Positions 27,926-36,400 of a DNA stretch of 64,000 nt are shown piece by piece; positions within the stretch are counted from its first letter, which is position 1; each line of letters opens with the position of its first letter. Below the pieces are notes generated by a model that did no database searches, had not been told where the DNA came from, and saw nothing but the letters and a program-made list of their open reading frames with translations. This DNA is from Crocinitomicaceae bacterium (GTDB lineage Bacteria; Bacteroidota; Bacteroidia; Flavobacteriales_D; Crocinitomicaceae), in contig JAHEMR010000035.1 in the NCBI GenBank assembly GCA_024643545.1, forward strand, positions 1-64,000, read 5' to 3'. Position numbers and translations under genes: made by a program.

Positions 27926-29332
27926 TTGCCGAAATGCATCCTTCGGGAAGTTTAAAAAACTCAATTTTTCCGTTGCACGGGTAACTGAAGTGTACAACCA
28001 ACGCAAATAATTTTTTGTCTTCATTTCTTCAGGAATAAACCCGTAATCAATGTACACATGTTTCCATTGTCCACCCTGGGCTTTATGCACCGTTACGGCA
28101 TGTGCGTATTTCACTTGCAAGGCATTGAAGTAAGGAGACTTCATGATTTTCTGGTAACGTTTGGATTTTATTTTCTCGTCCGAGAAATCCTTTTCAATGG
28201 CGTAAAATAATTGACTCAATTTATCGCGCTTTAAATTGGGTGATTCCTCCATCAAACTCGCTGTATGTACAATGACCGTTACATTAGGAACCTCGGGATA
28301 ATCAACAAAAGACAAGTCGAGGTGAACAAATTCAAAACCGTATTGCTGTTCCACTTTCCGCACGCGTTCCACTTTTGCCAACTCACCATTTGCAATGAAT
28401 CCCATCACCGATATCGGATCCAACCAAAAATAATTGTTCTTAACAATCATGAGTAAATCACCTCTTTCGAGGACATCCTCTCGGTAAAATAAACGTTGAC
28501 GAATTTCTTGATTCCATTGATTTGCGCGTTTATTCGAAAGTGTCAGCACAATGGTGTCCTCCGCTCCTACTTGGTCATACGACTGTTCGATCCACTCTTG
28601 AAATTCCCCTCCCTCACATCGAAATGTACTTTGATCATCAATTTCAGAAATAAAAGGCAATTCGTAATTTTCCTTCTCGCGGATAAAGGTCGCATTCTTT
28701 AGAATAGCTGAATTTTCCTGTACGCGTACAACTTCACTCAATTGACTAGAAAAGACCCTTACCAATGGAAAAAAAGACTCAAAGACTTCCTTATTCAATG
28801 CAATCGATTCATCCTGTCCTACTGGCGGAAGCTGTCCTAAATCACCAATAAAGACCAAGTGACAATTTACCCCTTGAAAAACATAATTCATGAGATCCAT
28901 CAAAACATTTGGACCTTCGTATTCAGACTCGTTGCTAATCATGGAGGATTCGTCGACAAAGAACAAGGTGTTTTTAAATAAATTCTTAGCCGGTGTGATT
29001 TTTGAATTGGTTAATTCGTTACCCGAAAAGTAAATTTGTTTGTGAATCGTACTTGCCGGATGTTTTGCAAAATTGGAAAGTACTTTCGCTGCTCTACCAG
29101 TAGGCGCAAGTAATTTAAACCCGATTTTCTCCTGTTTCAAGGTTTTCACTAACGCAGAAACCAAACTCGATTTTCCTGTTCCTGCAAATCCCGACAACTG
29201 CCAAACTTTTCGTCCATGCTCGTCCATCACGAAATCAAAAAACGTATGAACAGCATCTGATTGATCCGAGGTAAACTCGAAACCAAAATTCGCTTGAACA
29301 GCCTTAAGGTATGTTTCTCTTCTTTGACCCAT
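27914..29332 (-). CDS. Superfamily 1 helicase, RecD/Dda-like
   Basis: This 472-residue helicase has Walker A GFAGTGKSS (48-56), the Walker B variant FVDESSMI (motif II, D127-E128), GDLGQLPPV (motif III), and a C-terminal UvrD_C_2 region with HKAQGGQWKHVYIDYG and LRWLYTSVTRA. This resembles the short RecD2/Dda type (5'-3' unwinding) found in Bacteroidota. A role in recombination or repair is inferred. There are no exonuclease or RecBC partners nearby. It is transcribed convergently with the M61 gene, overlapping 12 bases. Confidence 0.88.
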   Translation of the reverse strand: MGQRRETYLKAVQANFGFEFTSDQSDAVHTFFDFVMDEHGRKVWQLSGFAGTGKSSLVSALVKTLKQEKIGFKLLAPTGRAAKVLSNFAKHPASTIHKQIYFSGNELTNSKITPAKNLFKNTLFFVDESSMISNESEYEGPNVLMDLMNYVFQGVNCHLVFIGDLGQLPPVGQDESIALNKEVFESFFPLVRVFSSQLSEVVRVQENSAILKNATFIREKENYELPFISEIDDQSTFRCEGGEFQEWIEQSYDQVGAEDTIVLTLSNKRANQWNQEIRQRLFYREDVLERGDLLMIVKNNYFWLDPISVMGFIANGELAKVERVRKVEQQYGFEFVHLDLSFVDYPEVPNVTVIVHTASLMEESPNLKRDKLSQLFYAIEKDFSDEKIKSKRYQKIMKSPYFNALQVKYAHAVTVHKAQGGQWKHVYIDYGFIPEEMKTKNYLRWLYTSVTRATEKLSFLNFPKDAFRQLVE

Positions 29333-29395
29333 TTCAATGCAACCTACCGCCTGGATTTTTCCCTTGAGAAGGCGTGGGCATAAAGTTAAATATTG

Positions 29396-29403
29396 TAGCT
29401 TTG
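29396..29403 (+). promoter_or_regulatory. -7 promoter box of the DUF3822-rsmD-coaD genes
   Basis: TAGCTTTG matches TAnnTTTG and is 76 bases before the first ATG at 29480. The leader carries no clear hairpin. The nearest TTG upstream is about 29 bases away, so the -33 element is uncertain. Confidence 0.35.
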
Positions 29404-29479
29404 TAAAGCATGATTTATCTTCCTTGATTCAAAAAACATTCAAGGATGCCGTATTTCAGCTTGATTAAATAGAAGGAGC

Positions 29480-30232
29480 ATGAGTAATAAACTATATCTT
29501 GATTTCCAAGCCGATGTTCTTCAGATCATCACGGAGAACTTGCATGGTGAAATGCATCAGGAGCAACTTCCATTTGACACGAGTCGACCATTTTCCATTG
29601 AAGAAATAAAAGATCAAATTCGCCAAAAATTAACGGATGCCAAATTACAACATGTAACTTGGTTCGATGCGAATTTCACGTTGATTCCGATGTCCCTATT
29701 CACTGAAGCCGAACTGGAAACGTACTACCAATTAAACTTTGGGAAACGTGAAATCGGGCGAACTGTTCAGTTTGAAATCATGCACTCATTGCAACTTGTG
29801 ATCGTTTATGCCGTTCCAACATGGATTTTAGAACTTGCACAAGGAGCTTTGTTTCAAAAATCAGTACGAAGCCACATTTCCTTTTTGTTGCAACAGCAAT
29901 TTGATCAAAACACGTCGGATAGCATCTTTCTGGTATTGTTTGATCACACTTTTGTACTTTCGGTGAAACAACAAGGAAAACTTAAACTTTGCCTTCCCAC
30001 GGAATATCAATCCGCAACAGATGTATTGTATTTTATTTTGTCGAATCATCAAAAAATGAACTTGCCAAATATAAATACCCTTTCGGCTTATGTCGTAAAT
30101 AACCATTTCGATCAGGATACTTTTGAATCACTTTGGAATCAATTCAAAGATTTCAATGACATCAGTACCCATTTCTATTCTCAAGCAGCTTACCAAAAAT
30201 CAATTTTGTGCGCATCATCCGTGGTTTCTTAA
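29480..30232 (+). CDS. DUF3822 family protein
   Basis: This 250-residue soluble protein belongs to DUF3822, a Bacteroidota family with an actin/ASKHA-like fold suspected from distant similarity. It occurs before rsmD and coaD in many of these genomes, and the same order is seen here. Characteristic pieces are the N-terminal LYLDFQADVLQII and the central TSDSIFLVLFDHTFVLSV. Its function is unknown. It overlaps rsmD by 25 bases (30208-30232), so translation is coupled. Confidence 0.8.
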   Translation: MSNKLYLDFQADVLQIITENLHGEMHQEQLPFDTSRPFSIEEIKDQIRQKLTDAKLQHVTWFDANFTLIPMSLFTEAELETYYQLNFGKREIGRTVQFEIMHSLQLVIVYAVPTWILELAQGALFQKSVRSHISFLLQQQFDQNTSDSIFLVLFDHTFVLSVKQQGKLKLCLPTEYQSATDVLYFILSNHQKMNLPNINTLSAYVVNNHFDQDTFESLWNQFKDFNDISTHFYSQAAYQKSILCASSVVS

Positions 30233-30753
30233 AAGGAAAGCGTTTCGCAACGCCTCCAAACTTCCCCTCACGTCCAACAACCGACTACGCAAAGGAAGGA
30301 CTATTCAATATCCTTGAAAACAGAGTCGATTTGGACGATATGGAAATCCTTGATTTGTGCGCAGGAACAGGAAATATTTCTTTTGAATTTGTTTCAAGGG
30401 GAGCAAAACATGTCCTATCAATTGACAGCCATCCACGCTGTGTTCAATACCTGAAAGGAAACATCAAGGAACTTGAAATTGAAGCACAAATGCAAGTCTA
30501 TAAGTCGGACTGTGTGGTGTATTGCCGCAATGCCCAAAACGTTCAATACGATTTGATTTTCACGGACCCACCCTTCCATTTAAATTTTCATGAGGAGTTA
30601 ATTCAGACCATTTTTGATAAAAAACTTTTGAAAAAAGGTGGCTTATTGATTGTTGAACATGGAAAACAAACAGATTTAACTTCTTCCCCATTTTTCAGCT
30701 TTTCTCGTAACTTTGGGAATGTTCACTTTAGTTTTTTAAGCGATGAAGCGTAG
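30208..30753 (+). CDS. rsmD: 16S rRNA (guanine-966-N2)-methyltransferase RsmD
   Basis: This 181-residue enzyme methylates G966 of 16S rRNA. It opens with MRIIRGFLKGKRF, has PTTDYAKEGLFNIL, SAM motif I LDLCAGTGN (48-56) and the N6-type catalytic motif DPPF (120-123). The start is GTG at 30208 inside the DUF3822 gene, which is needed to include the RIIRG family opening. It overlaps coaD by 11 bases. Confidence 0.93.
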   Translation: MRIIRGFLKGKRFATPPNFPSRPTTDYAKEGLFNILENRVDLDDMEILDLCAGTGNISFEFVSRGAKHVLSIDSHPRCVQYLKGNIKELEIEAQMQVYKSDCVVYCRNAQNVQYDLIFTDPPFHLNFHEELIQTIFDKKLLKKGGLLIVEHGKQTDLTSSPFFSFSRNFGNVHFSFLSDEA

Positions 30754-31204
30754 CGCATTATTTCCAGGATCATTTGATCCATTTACAAAAGGACACGAAG
30801 CGGTGGTTCTTAAAGCACTGGCTGTGTTCGACGAAATCATTATTGGAGTTGGTATCAACAGTAAAAAACAAGGTTACTTTACATTGGAAAGCCGCATGGA
30901 GCACATTGCGTCTTTGTTCGTTGATCATCCAGCTGTGAGCGTGCGCAAATACCAAAAATTAACGGTAGACTTTTGCAAAGAAATTGGCGCAACACACATT
31001 GTTCGTGGACTTCGGGACTCCAAAGATTTTGAGTACGAAAAAACCATTGGTCATATGAACCATGCCATTTCAGGAATTGAAACGGTTTTTTTCCTCACAA
31101 GTCAAGAGCACAGCGCGATCAACTCATCGATCATTCGAGAAATGCATCAAAACCATGCAGACATTTCACCATTTGTAACATCACCAGGGATTCTCGTTAA
31201 CTAA
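30743..31204 (+). CDS. coaD: Phosphopantetheine adenylyltransferase
   Basis: This 153-residue enzyme makes dephospho-CoA from phosphopantetheine and ATP. It has the nucleotidyltransferase motif PGSFDPFTKGHE (8-19, with the H18 of the (T/H)xGH motif), the substrate pocket IVRGLRDSKDFEYE and the ISxxxxRE-like INSSIIREM near the end. It has the usual size. It is the third gene of the DUF3822-rsmD-coaD set and starts inside rsmD. Confidence 0.96.
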   Translation: MKRSALFPGSFDPFTKGHEAVVLKALAVFDEIIIGVGINSKKQGYFTLESRMEHIASLFVDHPAVSVRKYQKLTVDFCKEIGATHIVRGLRDSKDFEYEKTIGHMNHAISGIETVFFLTSQEHSAINSSIIREMHQNHADISPFVTSPGILVN

Positions 31205-31209
31205 TTTCA

Positions 31210-32604
31210 ATGAACGTTAATCGGCTACTCTTCTTGCTATTCATTTCCTGTGGATTTTTGAACACGCTTCAAAGTCAATCTTTACTGCGTGGAATTTCCA
31301 ACTGGAAAACAACAGAAATTCGGGCGTATAGTGTTACCGATTTTATTTCGAACAAAGAGGTAGAAGTTGGGAGAGCGAAAGTGGATACGAATGACATTTT
31401 TGAGTTTAAATTTACCAATTCAGACATCGAAAAAGTCATTTTAAGAGGTGCTAACTTTTATGCTTGGCTTTATATCCAGCCAAAAACAACCTATTTTATT
31501 GAATTACCTGAACCGGATAAATTTGTCAGTTCAATGGAAAACAACAATGAAATTGAAATGTTGTTTTTTCGCTTAGACAGCACAGATATCAATTATAAAA
31601 TTCTAGGTTTTGAAGCATGGATGGATGAAACAATTTCCGAAATCTATCAACTAAAGGACATTCATCCCGAACAGTTTATCGCAAAAGTTCGTTCATTCAA
31701 AAAAGAAACCTCCTTCCTTTACGACAACTTTGATTCCCCATTCTTTTTTAACTATGTGAAATACAGTGTGGGTATGACTGTGGATAATTTCAACATTATT
31801 GGAGGTCCATCAAAGCGAGATAAATTTGAATTTTATTTATCAGAAGACAGTCTTCATTACAAGCATCCAAAATTCATTGAGTATGCTGAATTGTATTATG
31901 AGAAATACCTCTATCAATTAGACAAAGAAATAAGGTTGAAAGCGGAAGATGCTTTACGTCAAGGATCATTGGATCAATTTACCACCGTTTTGATGGAAGA
32001 CCCTTTCATTCAATCCAAAAAACGCGCTGAATTTGTGACACTGATTATGTGTAAAGAAGCATTTTATCAAGGATATTTAGATCGTTCACTCATTTTTGAA
32101 TTACTAGTATCCTTGTCAAAGGAAAGTGTTTTTCCGGAACATGTGCTTATTGCAAACGAATTACTGAACCTATTCAATCAAATGCAGGTTGGAATGAAGG
32201 CTCCGGATTATACCTTATCTGCCGATAAACACTTCCATGAATACAAAGGAAAATGGGTTTATTTGCACGTTTTCGACCCATCGAGTGAACGTTGTATTAC
32301 TGAACTTTCAGCATTGAAAAAATTACAAGCGAAGTATGGAAACACCTTTCAATTTGTAACCATCTATCCGAGCAAAGAAGTTTACACGAAATCAGAATTA
32401 CGCAATTTAGATGCATTAACTTGGGATAAGTTTCCTATTGATCAAAATCATCCAATGATAAAAAGTTTACAATTGACTACCTATCCAATGTACTTATTAT
32501 TCGATCCAAACTTACTCTTATACGCTTCACCAGCACTTAGTCCGACACCAAATGGACGCTATGAAACCATTGAACGGTTTTTTAACGCAACAATGAAGCA
32601 ATAA
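31210..32604 (+). CDS. Exported TlpA/thioredoxin-fold protein without a CxxC active site
   Basis: This 464-residue protein has a signal peptide (LLFLLFISCGFLNTLQSQ) and a long N-terminal helical/beta region. A thioredoxin-like fold occupies about residues 325-464 (GMKAPDYTLSADKHFHEYKG, then KWVYLHVFDPSSERCITEL). The active-site place has only one Cys (SSERC), so dithiol redox chemistry is unlikely. Similar proteins with lost motifs are frequent in Bacteroidota. It may be a periplasmic binding protein. It follows coaD by 5 bases, so it may be co-transcribed, and its 3' end is 3 bases from the convergent rhomboid gene. Confidence 0.78.
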   Translation: MNVNRLLFLLFISCGFLNTLQSQSLLRGISNWKTTEIRAYSVTDFISNKEVEVGRAKVDTNDIFEFKFTNSDIEKVILRGANFYAWLYIQPKTTYFIELPEPDKFVSSMENNNEIEMLFFRLDSTDINYKILGFEAWMDETISEIYQLKDIHPEQFIAKVRSFKKETSFLYDNFDSPFFFNYVKYSVGMTVDNFNIIGGPSKRDKFEFYLSEDSLHYKHPKFIEYAELYYEKYLYQLDKEIRLKAEDALRQGSLDQFTTVLMEDPFIQSKKRAEFVTLIMCKEAFYQGYLDRSLIFELLVSLSKESVFPEHVLIANELLNLFNQMQVGMKAPDYTLSADKHFHEYKGKWVYLHVFDPSSERCITELSALKKLQAKYGNTFQFVTIYPSKEVYTKSELRNLDALTWDKFPIDQNHPMIKSLQLTTYPMYLLFDPNLLLYASPALSPTPNGRYETIERFFNATMKQ

Positions 32605-32607
32605 CCC

Positions 32608-33153
32608 TTACTTTCGGTAAAACCCCCAAAATGCACCCATTGCTCCTCCAAAAAGGTGGGCAAAATGAGAGATTTGAGTTTCCTTTAAAGACGACAATAT
32701 TTCCATCCCAAAGTACAACACCACAACAAGTATAAACGTGATGGGAATTTCTCTATTACGAATATTCAAAAGCGTGGATAAAACGATGTACATAAATACT
32801 AATCCACTAAATCCTAATAATCCATTATCCCATAATAGGGTATGTAAAATCCCCGTTACCAAAGCGGTAATGAGACTCATTAAAATAAAACGTTTTGTTC
32901 CGTATTTTAATTCAATGATGGGTCCTAAAATCAATAGTAAGGACATATTACCCAATAGATGCTCGATGGAAGAATGTCCAAAAATATAGCTTATCAAACT
33001 TACGTACCATTCCCATTCAGAAAATTGTGCCTCCCCATTTAGCATGAAAAGATGACTGAAAGTTGTTTTTGGCATGGTCATTTCCACGAAACTTCCTAAA
33101 ACACATAGAAGTGTAAGGTACAAGGTACCCTTTGATTGAAAGGTAATTTTCAT
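32608..33153 (-). CDS. Rhomboid-family intramembrane serine protease
   Basis: This 181-residue protein has about six membrane spans. The catalytic Ser is S116 in GFSG, the catalytic His is H166 in ISHFAHLFGG, and the family pattern GHSSIEHLLGNM (59-70) is intact. These features support an active rhomboid protease cleaving single-span membrane substrates, which are unknown. The gene is one base after clpS and ends the long minus-strand gene group. Confidence 0.9.
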   Translation of the reverse strand: MKITFQSKGTLYLTLLCVLGSFVEMTMPKTTFSHLFMLNGEAQFSEWEWYVSLISYIFGHSSIEHLLGNMSLLLILGPIIELKYGTKRFILMSLITALVTGILHTLLWDNGLLGFSGLVFMYIVLSTLLNIRNREIPITFILVVVLYFGMEILSSLKETQISHFAHLFGGAMGAFWGFYRK

Positions 33154-33154
33154 G

Positions 33155-33427
33155 TTAATCGACTTTAGCGCTTAAACCTTGATTCACCAATTTCAAACAC
33201 ATGCTTTGTACCTCATCCAAGGAACCTGTTTTGACCAAACATTTCCCATTTGTATGGACAATCCATGCACACTGTTCCGCTTGAACCATTTCATGGTCAC
33301 AAATCTTCATCAAACAATAGATCACATGATCGAACGAATTCACGTCATCGTTAAACAAGATCAAGCCTCGTTCTTCAATGATTTTTACATTTCGTTTTAC
33401 GCGTTCCTTTGGTTCAACTACACTCAT
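33155..33427 (-). CDS. clpS: ATP-dependent Clp protease adaptor ClpS
   Basis: This is a 90-residue adaptor that delivers N-degron proteins to ClpA/ClpC. It has the N-degron pocket opening LILFNDDVNSFDHVI and the helix EMVQAEQCAWIVHTNG. The usual size is 80-110. The ATG at 33427 leaves 2 bases after the giant gene stop and precedes SVVEPKERVKRN; an upstream in-frame ATG at 33448 would overlap that gene by 19 bases and is less likely. The ClpC unfoldase is encoded at 12887-15430. Confidence 0.9.
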   Translation of the reverse strand: MSVVEPKERVKRNVKIIEERGLILFNDDVNSFDHVIYCLMKICDHEMVQAEQCAWIVHTNGKCLVKTGSLDEVQSMCLKLVNQGLSAKVD

Positions 33428-33429
33428 TT

Positions 33430-36400
33430 TTAATCTTTTAATGTCCATTTAAATTGTTCTGACGCCTGTAATACCATCTCCTGTTGTTCCTTGTTCTCGG
33501 GATAAAAACGGAAGATCCATACCTCATTTTCTTTTCTTGCATCGTAGCTAATTGACTGTCGTAATAGCCAATCATAGCATTCACTTCTGCTTGGGTTTAC
33601 CACAAATTCTAGCATTGGGATTTTACTTTTCGTTTCCCGCATGCGTTTCATATCTGAAAGGTATAATTGTTGGTTTACCGAAATGTTATCAAGTACATAT
33701 TTCTCTGAAATAATGCGGTTTTTTTCTGCTTGATAAGTAAATGTGCCAACGCGGTTTAATCTTGTAAGCTGGGATAAATAATTGTCCTCGTTTACCTTTA
33801 ATTCAAATTGAACGATGGAATCTTTTTTCACAAGTGGTTTTAACGCTGGGATTTCTACCGTACGTGTTACCTGACTGACGTTCTCTTCACTTGAAGGTTC
33901 AACTTCACCTCGTTTCTTTGGAACGATTCCAGCAGTAAGTAATTTATTTGCTTCGCCAATGGATATGCGTTTTCCTCTGTAATATGCAACAACGTACGCA
34001 TCTGGAATTCCTTTCGCAACAACTTGGTTTTTTCGCTCCCGCGCCTCGGCAAAACTCGTAAACTCTCCTGAAGAATAACGGAATTGGCCTTTTTCCGTTT
34101 TCGTCACCAATAATTCATTCACGCCTTTGATCGTTGGATTCGTTAACGGTTTGTTGTAAACAGCCACTTGAACAGTAAAGTATAAATCCTGGTTCGCCTC
34201 GGTACTATTTGGATCCACCGCCAACGGTGCAACCGGAACTTGAACCTCTTGCTTATTTTGTTGCACTAATTGATTCAAGGCCAATTGCAATTCTTCCTTC
34301 GACTGTTTGCGACACAGCCCATTTGCTTCCATTGCCTTACCTTGATTAAAGCTCATTCGTTTTCCGTCGCAATAAGCAACAATAAATGCATCTGCGTAGC
34401 CAAGTCGTCGAATCATGGTCCGAGCTTCAACGGCGTCCACGGAACCATTGAAATATCCAGCTAAATAACACGTTAGTCCATTTGTTAAAACCTCTCCAGA
34501 AACGGGACCAAATTCTCTGAACAATTGGTTAGGAACAGGTTTTCTAAATGCACCCACCTGGACACGGAAAATCAATCCTTCCGGCAACGGCACATTGATT
34601 GGATGAGAAGGAAATACTTGATTCATCGTAGTCACGTTCGACATGGAAAATGGTACGATTGCCGCCTCCGAATTGATGGAAGAAACATTTGATTCCGTTG
34701 TCTTTGAGCTCGCTTGTATACCATTTTGCATCATCCATTCATAAGAGGCTTGTTCCGCGAACCCCTTCAAGACGCTTTCTCTTTCTTTGGAAATTAGGAC
34801 GTTCGCATTTATTTCGTCCGTTATTTCCGTATGTCTTTTCGCAAGCTGCTCGATTTCTCGAATTGAAATTTCATTCTCTTGTGTGAACAAAATCCGCATG
34901 CTATCCTCCACTTGAATTTTAGCCTGTCGTAGTGAATCGATGCGTATCAAGTTCTGTTGATATTCCATGCGTTTATCCGCATACAACACATAAGTAGGTT
35001 GTGCTTGTAATTCTGATAGGTTCGTTGGTGTTTCCGTTAAAATCGGTAGTGCAAATGGTGGATTTATATCGGTTGTTGTTGACGGCTCCTCTACCAACGG
35101 TTTATTAGACTTTAAGGACTCCAACTGTGCTTTTAATATGTTCACCTTAGCTGGATTATTTTCATTTAAAAGCGCTTGCTGCAAAGCTTGAATGTTCAAG
35201 TTGTTTATCTCCGATTGTCCTTGTTGGTATGACTGTTTCAACTCTTGCACACTTGGATAATTTGTCCCAAGTAATTCAAACGTTTCTTCCACTGCGGCTC
35301 GTCGTTTTTCGAGTACCAATGTCGCCTCCAATTCTTCTTTTAAGGTAGCCTTTTCTTTTACACTTAAATTTTGTGAATCTACTTTATCTATTTGTCGAAT
35401 CGCCTCTTCAATAGAAGCCATGCGCGGAGTTTCTCTTACTTGATCTATTTGAATTGTCTCCGTTGTTGGATTTTCGTTGGCCGTTGTTCGTTGACCGTTT
35501 TCCGTTGTTTGGTTTCCGGTTTCGGTTGTTCGTTGGCCGGTTTCCGTTATTGGATTTTCGTTGACCGTTGTTCGTTGACCGTTTTCCGTTGTTGGATTTT
35601 CAGTAACCGTTGTTCGTTGACCGTTTTCCGTTGTTTGGTTTCCGGTTTCCGTTATTGGATTTTCGTTGACCGTTGTGCGTTGACCAGTTTCCGCTGTTTG
35701 GTTTGCCGTGACCGATGTACTTTGGCCGGTTTCCGTTGTTGGATTTTCAGTGACCAAAGTTCGTTGGCCGTTTTCCGTTGTTTGGTTTCCGATGTCCGTT
35801 GTTCGTTGACCGTTTTCCGTTGTTGGATTTCCGTTGGCCGATGTGCGTTGGCCGTTTTCCGTTGTTGGATTTACGTTTTCGGTTGTTCGTTGACCGTTAG
35901 CCGTTGTTTGGCTTTCAGTGACCAATGTTCGTTGATCGTTCTCCGTTGTTGGATTTTCGTTGACCGTTGTTCGTTGACCGTTTTCCGTTGTTTGGTTTTC
36001 CGTGACCGATGTAAGTTGGCCGTTCTCCGTTATTAGATTTTCGTTTGCCGTTGTGCGTTGTCCGTTTTCCGTTGTTAGATTTTCGTTAGCCGTTGTTCGT
36101 TGACCGGTTTCCCCTGTTTGGTTTTCCGTGACCGATGTACGTTGGCCGTTTTCCGTTGTTTGGTTTGCCGTGACCGATGTACTTTGGCCGTTTTCCGTTG
36201 TTGGATTTTCAGTGACCGGAGTTCGTTGGCCGTTCTCCGTTATTAGATTTTCGTTAGCCGTTGTGAGTTGGCCGTTTTCCGTTGTTGGATTTTCAGTAAC
36301 CGTTGTTCGTTGACCGTTTTCCGTTGTTGGATTTTCGTTTTCAGTTGTTCGTTGACCGGTTTCCGTTGGTGGATTTTCGTTTGCCGTTGTGCGTTGACCG

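Noticed and set aside
35392..36036. Long plus-strand open frames through 35.4-36.9 kb (Cys/Phe/Arg-rich)
   Set aside because: They are the antisense of the 42-bp repeat array; the repeat has no stops on the opposite strand, and the protein would be low-complexity with no start context.
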